From positions 1 through 64,000 of the forward strand of contig PBNY01000025.1 in assembly GCA_002723385.1 (NCBI GenBank): DNA of 64,000 nucleotides, in the 5' to 3' direction. Below, piece by piece: positions 35,164 to 42,804 of the stretch. The notes under the pieces are model-generated. The model saw only the letters and a list, made by a program, of their open reading frames with translations. It made no database searches and had not been told where the DNA came from. Origin of the DNA: Oceanospirillaceae bacterium (GTDB lineage: Bacteria > Pseudomonadota > Gammaproteobacteria > Pseudomonadales > Oceanobacteraceae). The position numbers and the translations under genes are program-made. Each line of letters begins with the position of its first letter. Positions within the stretch are counted from its first letter, which is position 1.

Positions 35164-35799
35164 TCAAAATTCGTACGAGGCAGCTGACTCAGCCAGAATT
35201 TCAAATGCCTCCACCAATGCATCCCGTTTGAAGGGCGGCTCGATATAGCCACGGTATTGCCAGCTGTCGTCCACCAGCATCAGGTTGCTGGAATGATCCA
35301 TCAGGTAAGCCATTCCATCTTCTCGTTCGACCCGGGCGTAAAAACCGTTGAGCTGCTCGGCCAGTCGCTCCAGCGACGCGACGTTGCCCGTCATGGCCAT
35401 GAATTCCGGATTAAAGTAGGCCAGGTAAGGGGCCAGGGATTCCGGCGTATCGCGCTCTGGATCAATGGATACAAACACCACCTGAACGCTTTGCTGCGCT
35501 TGTGGAGACAGTTTTTTCCAGACCCGATTGAGATCCGCCAGTGTCGTCGGGCAAATGTCCGGGCAGAAGGTGTAGCCGAAAAAGACCAGACGCCAACCCG
35601 GTTTAAAGCTCGACTTGTCCACCGCATTGCCATGCTGGTCAATGAACTGAAAGTCATCCACCGCCAGCCCCGAGCCAAACAGTGTCACTCCGGGCACCGT
35701 ATTCAGATCGGTTTGCGTTATGCTGCCGCGAAACAGCCCGGTACCCAGAGCAATGACCAGCAGCACGCCCAACACGGCTGCCTGATGGGTTGATTTCAT
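35164..35799 (-). CDS. SCO1/SenC family copper-binding protein
   Basis: This 211-residue thioredoxin-fold protein delivers copper to cytochrome oxidase or acts as a periplasmic redox protein. An N-terminal anchor (about residues 5 to 22) precedes the domain. The copper site is complete: CPDIC in the FCPDICPTT segment, and the distal His in LMDHSSN. The ATG at 35799 has AGGGG upstream; an ATG-like extension to 35817 is not needed. It is divergent from the MATE gene with 42 bases between starts. No cytochrome oxidase genes are in the window. Confidence 0.9.
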   Translation of the reverse strand: MKSTHQAAVLGVLLVIALGTGLFRGSITQTDLNTVPGVTLFGSGLAVDDFQFIDQHGNAVDKSSFKPGWRLVFFGYTFCPDICPTTLADLNRVWKKLSPQAQQSVQVVFVSIDPERDTPESLAPYLAYFNPEFMAMTGNVASLERLAEQLNGFYARVEREDGMAYLMDHSSNLMLVDDSWQYRGYIEPPFKRDALVEAFEILAESAASYEF

Positions 35800-35841
35800 G
35801 TGGTTCCCCTGCCTCAAACACGTTGCGGAAGTATATCAGTC

Positions 35842-37164
35842 ATGCCCTCGGACTCTGCCTCATCCACTCCCCACTGGCGTGCGACACAAGGTCGCATCCT
35901 GCAGATTGCCTGGCCGGTGATGCTCAGCAATATCACAGTGCCTTTGCTAGGCCTGGTGGACGCCGCGATTCTCGGACATTTGCCGGATGTGCATCACCTC
36001 GGCGCGGTGGCGATTGGGGCGCAGCTGTTTACCCTGCTGTGCTGGAGCTTCTCTTTTTTGCGCATGGGCACCACCGCGGCCAGTGCACGCACGGCGACGC
36101 CGGACGATGCCCTGGACGCGCTGAAGCAAAGTCTGTGGCTGGCGTTGCTGCTGGTGGTTCCGGTTCTGATGCTGGCGCTAACGCTGCTGATTCCCGTACT
36201 GCTGCCGATGATGGGCGCAACGACTCTGGTGGAGCAGGGCGCCCAGCAATACCTGGCCATTCGCGTCTGGTCGGTACCCGCCACCTTTGCCCAGTATGTG
36301 ATTCTGGGCTGGTTTATTGGGCAGGGAAAAACCCGGGTACCGCTGATACTGATGACGGTGACCAATCTGGTCAACGCCGCTCTGGACTACCTGTTGGTGT
36401 ACCACTTTGACATGACCAGTGACGGCGTAGCGCTCGGCAGTGTCTGTGCCGACTACACCAGTCTGGCGCTGGGCATCTGGTTCATCCGACGAGAAGGCCT
36501 GACTCGACTGGGACACCTTCCGTCCTGGCAACGGCTGTCACCGTTGGTTGAGGTCAACAGTGATCTGTTCGTGCGGACAACTCTGCTGCTGGGCGTGCTG
36601 GCGTTCTTTCACGCCCAGGGAGCACAACAGGGCGATCTGATTCTGGCCGCCAACAGCCTGTTGCTACTGATTGCCAATGCTCTGGATGGCTTTGCCCACG
36701 CCGCAGAAAGCCTGATTGGCAGGGCTCTGGCCAGTCACCAGTTCGGTGCGATCAATCAGCTGATTGGCCTGACAGGCCTGAATTCGCTGCTGATGGCCCT
36801 GCTGCTGACACTGGGGTTCGTGAGTCTGGACGGCCAGCTCTGGCTGTGGCTCAGCGACAACCCGGATCTGCTTCCTGTCATGGCGGATTATCAGTGGTAT
36901 CTGTTCGCGCTTCCTCTGGTTGGCGTCGGCAGTTTCTGGGTCGATGGCCTGTGCATCGGCAGCGGAGCAACCCGCCTGATGCGAAATGTGATGATTCTGT
37001 CGATCGCACTGGTTTTTGTGCCCCTCTGGTGGTTTGGCCAGGCGATGGGAAATCACGGTTTGTGGATGGCATTTCTGGCCATGTTGATTGCCCGCTTTGT
37101 ATTCGCAATCAGTATTGTTTATGGTCTGATACGACACCCAGTGCGTTACACTCCTGACGCATAA
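35842..37164 (+). CDS. MATE family efflux transporter (DinF-like)
   Basis: This 440-residue protein has twelve hydrophobic helices in two six-helix halves. The family segments are IAWPVMLSNITVPLLGLVDAAILGHLP near residue 23 and the related ANSLLLLIANALDGFAHAAESLIGRAL near 270. It belongs to the DinF branch of MATE transporters, which export drugs or oxidants with Na+ or H+. ATG at 35842 has GGAAG ten bases upstream. Codon and base use match the neighbours. Substrate unknown. Confidence 0.9.
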   Translation: MPSDSASSTPHWRATQGRILQIAWPVMLSNITVPLLGLVDAAILGHLPDVHHLGAVAIGAQLFTLLCWSFSFLRMGTTAASARTATPDDALDALKQSLWLALLLVVPVLMLALTLLIPVLLPMMGATTLVEQGAQQYLAIRVWSVPATFAQYVILGWFIGQGKTRVPLILMTVTNLVNAALDYLLVYHFDMTSDGVALGSVCADYTSLALGIWFIRREGLTRLGHLPSWQRLSPLVEVNSDLFVRTTLLLGVLAFFHAQGAQQGDLILAANSLLLLIANALDGFAHAAESLIGRALASHQFGAINQLIGLTGLNSLLMALLLTLGFVSLDGQLWLWLSDNPDLLPVMADYQWYLFALPLVGVGSFWVDGLCIGSGATRLMRNVMILSIALVFVPLWWFGQAMGNHGLWMAFLAMLIARFVFAISIVYGLIRHPVRYTPDA

Positions 37165-37248
37165 ACGTCAGCGATGAGCCTGATTAAGGGGCTTTTGAAG
37201 AAAGTATTCACTCACGGCTTTTAGAATATTTAACGAAGCTTTAATAAC

Positions 37249-37296
37249 TATTTGGTCTTTTGAGCACTTTTCGGTCAACTATACTGAGACCAAATA
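37249..37296. promoter_or_regulatory. 10-bp inverted repeat straddling a candidate promoter
   Basis: TATTTGGTCT (37249 to 37258) and AGACCAAATA (37287 to 37296) are a perfect inverted repeat with 28 bp between. A candidate -10 (TATACT, 37280 to 37285) lies inside, with TTTTGA 16 bp upstream. The layout suggests an operator around the promoter of the unknown gene at 37461. A second short hairpin, GCCCGG/CCGGGC, lies at 37351 to 37370 in the presumed leader. Confidence 0.5.
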
Positions 37297-37460
37297 CAGA
37301 ATATCCACCAACAACAACGATAGCTTCAGAACCTTGTTGTGTAGCCATTGGCCCGGATCTTTACCCGGGCTTGTAGTCAATCGGCACCAGGCAAAAACCA
37401 TGAATCTGTTCGTCAACACCTCAGCAGTCCAGTCAGGGATTTCCTAAATGGGAGGGAACC

Positions 37461-38099
37461 ATGCGTAAGCCATCCAACAGCGCTTCTCGCTACGGCCAGC
37501 ACCGAGTGCCCCAAGCGACGCTGGAACATCACATTGATAAGGCGATTCTCAGTCTCTCAACCATGATCCATATCCCGGAAGAACACGCTCCAACACATTT
37601 AAACCGATTCATCACCGACTATTACCAATACATGCAACGGGAATTCCGCTCCTGGTCAGAGCTGGATGACACAGCGCCGGGCATGCCCGGCCTGCAACTT
37701 CATCTTGAACGCCACCAGGACGACAGCTCTCATCCCCAGCTCGATCAGCTGGGTGAGGCCTACATTGCCATGCGGGTATTGGAAGAAGTCAACGACCACT
37801 ACATTGGCAAGAATCAGCAGCCACTGACTCGCTACGACGTCAGCATCGCCAATGTGATCGCCGGAACCCTGCTGGGCGAACACGGAACCGACCGTGCCGA
37901 ACAAATCGTTAACCGTCTTCTGGATGAATGGAACCGCAAGCGCGACGGGTCAACAACCACCGGTGACGCTTCATCGAGCAACGCCGGAACTGCACGCATT
38001 TACTATCAATGGCCCTGTCTGGCCAGCCAGTTTGGATTCTCCAGCTCATTGGCCGACCTGCCTACTCTGGAGGGTTTGCAGGTATCCGCTGGAGAATAA
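37461..38099 (+). CDS. hypothetical protein, unknown function
   Basis: This 212-residue cytoplasmic protein has no signal peptide or membrane helix. The first 130 residues look helical and His/Gln-rich (LEHHIDKAILSLSTMIHIPEEHAPTHLNRF and YYQYMQREFRSWSELDD). The region ending TLLGEHGTDRAEQIVNRLLDEWNRKR is strongly charged, followed by a Ser/Thr linker (DGSTTTGDASSSNAG). GGGAGG precedes the ATG. The gene has a 296-bp upstream region with an inverted repeat, and its last 38 bases overlap the convergent LysR gene. No family recognised. Confidence 0.7.
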   Translation: MRKPSNSASRYGQHRVPQATLEHHIDKAILSLSTMIHIPEEHAPTHLNRFITDYYQYMQREFRSWSELDDTAPGMPGLQLHLERHQDDSSHPQLDQLGEAYIAMRVLEEVNDHYIGKNQQPLTRYDVSIANVIAGTLLGEHGTDRAEQIVNRLLDEWNRKRDGSTTTGDASSSNAGTARIYYQWPCLASQFGFSSSLADLPTLEGLQVSAGE

Positions 38100-38991
38100 A
38101 GTCCAGCAAGGCCCTGATACGGGAGCTGCCACGCATATCCTTGTGATAGACGAACCACATTTTGGTCGGTTCTGACAGGATGCCCAGCTCCACCTGCTGC
38201 AGGCCTTCAATGGAAACGGAATTCACATCCCGCCATTCCAGACCGCCAATCCCGACCGGGCCAATGCCCATGCCAGCCCTCACAGCTGCAAAAATGTCCG
38301 GGAAACTGTTGCTCTGGTACACAATCCGGGCCGGATCAACCTGTTCAACCACCTCCTGAATACCGGAAATATGCTGTTTCCTGCCTGTGGGCAATACCCA
38401 GGAATGCTGATTGATGCCCGCCATTGACTCCGGTACACCGTGCTCTGCAACGTAATCCGCCGATGCATAAAACCGCTGTGGAAACGACAGCAAATAGCGT
38501 GCAATCAAATCGGGTTCGGTAGGCTCCTCCCCCATCCGGATACTGACGTGCACATTGCCTTGCGCCAGTGACAACACTTCATCTGTCGCAACAATCTGCA
38601 AGCGTGTGTGGGGATACTCCTTGCGAAACTCCCTTAGCAAGGGCGAAAAGAAGCCGGAAAAGTCCGACACTGTGGATAACTTCAGCGTCGCTGATGGCAC
38701 ACTCTCCATCACAGACAGAGCCGCCACCAGGCGCTGCATGTCTTCGTTCAGGGGCGTCATTCGCTGTAGCAGCAGGCGCCCTGCTTCGGTCATTCGATAG
38801 CCGCGTTGATGACGGATAAACAGCCGTGTCCCCAGGGATTTTTCCAGACGATTGATGCGCCGCAGGATCGTCGAGTGATTCATACCGAGCTGCTCCGCAC
38901 TGCGGCTGAGACTGCCGCTTCCGGCCACATCGTAGGCCACCCTGAGATCATCCCAATTGACGGATTCTTCTGCCACTTGCTGCGTCCTCAC
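38062..38991 (-). CDS. LysR family transcriptional regulator
   Basis: This 309-residue regulator has an N-terminal winged helix at about residues 13 to 72 (DDLRVAYDVAGSGSLSRSAEQLGMNHSTILRRINRLEKSLGTRLF). The C-terminal effector domain starts near 95. The helix-turn-helix variant NHSTILRRINRLE is typical of the group that includes regulators without known ligands. It is divergent from the cytochrome b561 gene with about 140 bp between them, so it may regulate it. A nearer start (VNWDDL, residue 11) is also possible. The ligand cannot be inferred. Confidence 0.9.
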   Translation of the reverse strand: MRTQQVAEESVNWDDLRVAYDVAGSGSLSRSAEQLGMNHSTILRRINRLEKSLGTRLFIRHQRGYRMTEAGRLLLQRMTPLNEDMQRLVAALSVMESVPSATLKLSTVSDFSGFFSPLLREFRKEYPHTRLQIVATDEVLSLAQGNVHVSIRMGEEPTEPDLIARYLLSFPQRFYASADYVAEHGVPESMAGINQHSWVLPTGRKQHISGIQEVVEQVDPARIVYQSNSFPDIFAAVRAGMGIGPVGIGGLEWRDVNSVSIEGLQQVELGILSEPTKMWFVYHKDMRGSSRIRALLDFILQRIPANPPE

Positions 38992-39133
38992 GTAAGCGTT
39001 CCGGGGGTATCTGGCGGAACAGACAGTCTATTTTTACTGTGCATTTTTGCACAGAAGTTTTCTGAGAATAGCAACTATTAGCAGACGTTGGGATTGCGTA
39101 AGGTTGCAGATATTGTTTACGCAGGAGTTCAAC

Positions 39134-39673
39134 ATGATTCGCAATACCGCATCTGGCTATGGCGTCGTAGCCATTGCCTTGCATTGGCTGATGGCACTGG
39201 CCATTTTCGGCATGTTCGGACTCGGTCTTTATATGGTGGAGCTGACCTACTACGACAGCTGGTACCGTGGCTCACTGGAACTGCACAAGTCGGCGGGGGT
39301 CATACTCGCCTTTGTATGGATGTTCCGACTGGTATGGCGTCAGATCAATACTGTGCCCACCGGACTGTCCCAAAAACCGATTGAAAATCTTGCTGCCCAT
39401 CTGGCGCATCTGGCGATTTACGCCCTGCTCGCGGCGCTGTTTGTCAGTGGTTACCTGATTTCCACCGCCGACGGTCGCAGCATTGATGTGTTCGGCCTGT
39501 TCGAACTGGGTGCCACTCTCACCGGTGACAACCAGGAAGACGTTGCTGGCGACATTCACGAAATTCTCGCCTGGCTGCTGATGGGGCTGATTGGCGTGCA
39601 CATGCTCGCGGCACTCAAGCACCATTTCGTCGAAAAAGATCGAACGCTGTCACGCATGATCAAACCCGAATAA
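39134..39673 (+). CDS. cytochrome b561 family protein
   Basis: This 179-residue membrane cytochrome has four helices at about residues 12 to 32, 48 to 66, 88 to 110 and 140 to 163. The b-heme ligands are expected among His18 (ALHWLM), the His in LELHKSAG, the His in DIHEILAW and the His in GVHMLAAL. It likely transfers electrons from the quinol pool to a periplasmic partner. The ATG at 39134 has AGGAG six bases before it. It is followed 47 bases later by yceI, a frequent b561 neighbour, and is divergent from the LysR gene. Confidence 0.9.
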   Translation: MIRNTASGYGVVAIALHWLMALAIFGMFGLGLYMVELTYYDSWYRGSLELHKSAGVILAFVWMFRLVWRQINTVPTGLSQKPIENLAAHLAHLAIYALLAALFVSGYLISTADGRSIDVFGLFELGATLTGDNQEDVAGDIHEILAWLLMGLIGVHMLAALKHHFVEKDRTLSRMIKPE

Positions 39674-39720
39674 TTGAATCCGCTATAACCAGAAAGACTT
39701 TCACTCAACAGGAGAACGAT

Positions 39721-40296
39721 ATGAAAAAGTTACTGCTTGCTGCCGCCTTCTCAGCCGCTGCGATGACCGCAGGATTGGCCAACGCTGCAGACTACCAGGT
39801 CGACGTAAAAGGCGCTCATGCTTCCGTTAACTTCAAAATCCAGCACCTGGGTTACAGCTGGCTGACTGGCCGTTTCAACCAGTTTGATGGCCAGTTCCAG
39901 TGGGATGCCAACAAGCCGGAAGCTGCAGCAATTGAAGTAACCATCGATACCGCCTCTATCGACTCCAACCACGCTGAGCGCGACAAGCACCTGCGCGGCG
40001 GCGACTTCCTGGACGTGAAAAAGTACCCAACGGCTACTTTCAAAAGCACCAGCTACAAGCCGACCGGCAAAACCGAAGGTGTTCTGACTGGCGACCTGAC
40101 TCTGCACGGCGTGACCAAGCGCATCAGCTTCCCGGTGACCAAGCTGGGTGAAGGCAAAGACCCATGGGGCGGCTACCGCGCCGGTTTCGCAGGCAGCACC
40201 AAGCTGAAGCTGTCCGACTACGGCATCGATTACAACCTGGGTCCTGCCTCTACCCACGTTGAAATGGAACTGCACATTGAAGGTATTCGCCAGTAA
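39721..40296 (+). CDS. yceI: YceI family periplasmic lipid-binding protein
   Basis: This 191-residue periplasmic protein has a signal peptide cleaved after ANA at residue 22. The mature protein is the YceI beta barrel that binds an isoprenoid quinone-like lipid: ADYQVDVKGAHASVNFKIQHLGYSWLTGRFNQFDG and DGQFQWD are the family start, with KHLRGGDFLDVKKYPTATFKS in the middle. Context with cytochrome b561 fits a redox or lipid role. Codon bias suggests good expression. A hairpin follows. Confidence 0.95.
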   Translation: MKKLLLAAAFSAAAMTAGLANAADYQVDVKGAHASVNFKIQHLGYSWLTGRFNQFDGQFQWDANKPEAAAIEVTIDTASIDSNHAERDKHLRGGDFLDVKKYPTATFKSTSYKPTGKTEGVLTGDLTLHGVTKRISFPVTKLGEGKDPWGGYRAGFAGSTKLKLSDYGIDYNLGPASTHVEMELHIEGIRQ

Positions 40297-40322
40297 TTAT
40301 TTGCCTGGCTCCAGCCTTCCAG

Positions 40323-40344
40323 ACCGGCATCGACCGATGCCGGT
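40323..40344 (+). terminator. hairpin terminator after yceI
   Basis: An 8-bp perfect stem, ACCGGCAT / ATGCCGGT, with loop CGACCG lies 27 bases after the yceI stop; the T-tract is short. Confidence 0.6.
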
Positions 40345-40470
40345 TTGCCAATGTTGATTTTGTGAACAACGTCCCGCATTTCGTCCCTGCTCCCTTTTCG
40401 ACGGCCTCACTGGCGGCATAATCCTGTATCCCACGTTAGCTGCGTCCACTAACACTCGTCAGGTGAGATC

Positions 40471-41055
40471 GTGTTTCAACGTTTGTGTGCCGTAACCCTG
40501 GTTACCTTGTTGACCAGCTGTTCTCTGTTGCCGGAGCAATCGGGCCTGTCGGATATTGGCTTTTTACGCTCATTGCTCGAACAGCAGCCTCATCAGCCTG
40601 CCATGGAAACCCTGATTCCTGCGGATCACTCATACCCCGCACTCACCGCCAATTATCGCGTCAGCCCGGATTCACCGGACATTCATTTGGGAATGCGTTT
40701 GCAATGTCTGGAGCAGGAAAGAAATCTGCAGCTGGAAGCCGATCTGGATGATCTGCTGATTCTGGTTTGTGGCAAGGAAGCCCAGGTCGGTTTTATCTAT
40801 CTGGCATCGGAAGAGATTTTTCTGCAGGAACGCTCACAGCCAGAGCGTCATATGTATCTGAGCCTGTTTCAGCTCGACCAGCCGCTGACGGAAGCTCTGG
40901 TCGACAGTCTGGTGCTGGAATTCGGAGCCAGTCAGATTCGCTCCATGAACACCCCTCATCACCATCAACAACGCCCGATCAACGATCCCTACATCGACCC
41001 GGACATCCTGCACCGGTTACTCAGCCAGCTGATGAAGGTGAATCCACACAGCTGA
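40471..41055 (+). CDS. putative lipoprotein, unknown function
   Basis: This 194-residue lipoprotein has a signal ending LLTSC (about Cys17). The mature part has a conserved-looking Cys (LQCLEQE) and a second Cys (LVCGKEAQ) about 30 residues apart, an acidic Leu-rich middle (LQLEADLDDLLIL) and a His-rich tail stretch (NTPHHHQQRP). The start is GTG with AGGTGAG upstream. It is convergent with the LPP20 gene, 27 bases apart. No family recognised; the His run could bind metal. Confidence 0.7.
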   Translation: MFQRLCAVTLVTLLTSCSLLPEQSGLSDIGFLRSLLEQQPHQPAMETLIPADHSYPALTANYRVSPDSPDIHLGMRLQCLEQERNLQLEADLDDLLILVCGKEAQVGFIYLASEEIFLQERSQPERHMYLSLFQLDQPLTEALVDSLVLEFGASQIRSMNTPHHHQQRPINDPYIDPDILHRLLSQLMKVNPHS

Positions 41056-41082
41056 TCCGGCAACCGGTTTCAGGCGGTCAGA

Positions 41083-42156
41083 CTAGCGCAGCTTGTCGAC
41101 CAGCGTCGCGGCCAGTTCAGTACCCAGCTGCTCCGCCACGGCGGAGGCCGCTTTCTGGCGCGCCAGATCCTCCAGCCCGGATACTCCCTTGGCAGTCTGA
41201 TTAAACGAGCTCAATGCACGACCACTGGCGTCTCGAATGGTCAGACGACTGTTAGCGAACACATACACACGCCCGTTCTGCTGTTTGTCGGACAACTCGG
41301 TGGTCAGATCCATCACCAGATCTGCAGAACTGTCCCGATCCGAGATATTCAGACCCTGCTCGGTCAGTGCTTCCAACACATCGCCGATCATGGCCGCTGC
41401 TGCGTCATTCAGTGGATTAAGCACCACACGCAACTTGTCCAGATTCTGATAGATGCGCTGCTGCAAGGCGCGATGCTCTGGCGACAACGCCGGTGAGGTA
41501 TGGTTCTGGCTCACCAGCTCCAGCTGACTGGCCAAAGCATCCCGGCGTGCAAACAGGTCCAGCGCAGGAAGCAGACTTCTGAGAGCATCCAGAGGGGCTT
41601 TGTTATCCACATTGGCACGATCCATCAGCGTCACAAACTCATCCAGCTCACTCTCGACCTCACCAATCAGGCGGCGGAAACGGGCCGATGCCGCCGCGCG
41701 ATCCAGCTCCACCAACGCATAGGCAAAACCATTGACCAGCTCGGAATCCGCCAACACCGCATCTTCAAGCTCCACGGGCTTGACCTGGCTGCGAACGTGG
41801 TTGCGAACGTTCTTCTGTACCTGAGTCAGCTGGCCGGTACCACGGGTTTCCGTGGTCGTGCTGCTGAAGTCGCCCGACACTGTCACCCGCAACTGGCTCA
41901 CCAGATCAATACGGCCCAGTTCGGTCGCTCGACGCACAGCATCAGCTGGATCGGCCAGCACTTCGATACTGCCAACACCGTAGGCCATGCCCGTTCGCTG
42001 AGGAGGCTGCAATGCCCAATCGGGCACTTCGATCGCTGCCTGGGCACGTTCCGCCGCCGACTTTTTGGCCTCGGCTTGCTGATGCGATGCACAACCGCCC
42101 AGAGCTGTTCCCAGCGCGGCTGCCATCACCAGCATGGCCAGTGTTGACTGTTTCAT
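41083..42156 (-). CDS. LPP20-type lipoprotein
   Basis: This 357-residue lipoprotein has lipobox LGGC (about Cys22), then an Ala/Lys-rich linker and an LPP20 domain (about residues 42 to 175, VPDWALQPPQRTGMAYGVGSIEVLADPADAVRRATELGRIDL). The C-terminal half is a second domain with VMDLTTELSDKQQNGRVYVFANSRLTIRDASG, similar to LpoB-type folds. It is the last of three lipoprotein genes: COG3014, LpoB-like, then this one, four bases after the LpoB-like stop. Envelope role inferred. Confidence 0.85.
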   Translation of the reverse strand: MKQSTLAMLVMAAALGTALGGCASHQQAEAKKSAAERAQAAIEVPDWALQPPQRTGMAYGVGSIEVLADPADAVRRATELGRIDLVSQLRVTVSGDFSSTTTETRGTGQLTQVQKNVRNHVRSQVKPVELEDAVLADSELVNGFAYALVELDRAAASARFRRLIGEVESELDEFVTLMDRANVDNKAPLDALRSLLPALDLFARRDALASQLELVSQNHTSPALSPEHRALQQRIYQNLDKLRVVLNPLNDAAAAMIGDVLEALTEQGLNISDRDSSADLVMDLTTELSDKQQNGRVYVFANSRLTIRDASGRALSSFNQTAKGVSGLEDLARQKAASAVAEQLGTELAATLVDKLR

Positions 42157-42159
42157 AAC

Positions 42160-42768
42160 TCAGAACCCGAATGATGATTTCTTCTGGAATTTCTGGATCT
42201 TCTTCTGACCGTTCCAGACTTCCAGGTTGGACTCCAGATCGATCAGCTTGAGATCCACCTGATAGAAGGTCACGCGCTTGTTATCGACCTTGTCCACCAG
42301 CGAGTTAACACTGCCGGACAATGCGAAATCCGCTGCTTGTTCCTGGCCCTGTTGCTTGGCCTCTTTGGCGTTTAGCTCCTGATCCAGGCGTTCTTCACGC
42401 ACCGCTTCACGCTCTTCACCACCCGCAACGAAGGCGGCTTTGCCAGAACGAATCACACTGCGCTTGATATCGTTCACAAAAGTATCCAGTGCGATGTGCT
42501 CGTGAGACTTGTTGGCGATGCGCTGGATGATGACGGTCGGCAGACGATCGTTCTGCAGTTCGAACTGGCTGGCCCATGGGAAGGACAGCATGTCGGCGAT
42601 CATTTCTTCCGCCACCAGGCGTGAATCGGTGGCATTCCAGCGATCGGACAGCGCCACTTCTTCCTTGGCATCAATGCGCTTGACCTCTGTGCTACCACAG
42701 CCTGTCAGGCCGGATACGGCAGCGACGCCCATCAGTGTCACTGCAACAGACTTGGAGATGTATTTCAT
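42160..42768 (-). CDS. lpoB: LpoB-like penicillin-binding protein activator
   Basis: This 202-residue lipoprotein has Cys24 in LTGC and the LpoB domain (about 50 to 200: VAEEMIADML, PTVIIQRIANKSHEHIALDTFVNDIKRSVIRSG, SGSVNSLVDKVDNKRVTFYQVDLKLIDLESNLEVWNGQKKIQKF). LpoB activates PBP1b in E. coli from the outer membrane. The copy here differs from enteric LpoB by lacking a long Pro-rich linker and by its neighbours, so its partner may differ. Start at 42768 (MKYISK) places the lipobox normally. Confidence 0.85.
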   Translation of the reverse strand: MKYISKSVAVTLMGVAAVSGLTGCGSTEVKRIDAKEEVALSDRWNATDSRLVAEEMIADMLSFPWASQFELQNDRLPTVIIQRIANKSHEHIALDTFVNDIKRSVIRSGKAAFVAGGEEREAVREERLDQELNAKEAKQQGQEQAADFALSGSVNSLVDKVDNKRVTFYQVDLKLIDLESNLEVWNGQKKIQKFQKKSSFGF

Positions 42769-42804
42769 AGGTTGTCTTCCTGTGAACAAACAGATTGGTG
42801 GTTT

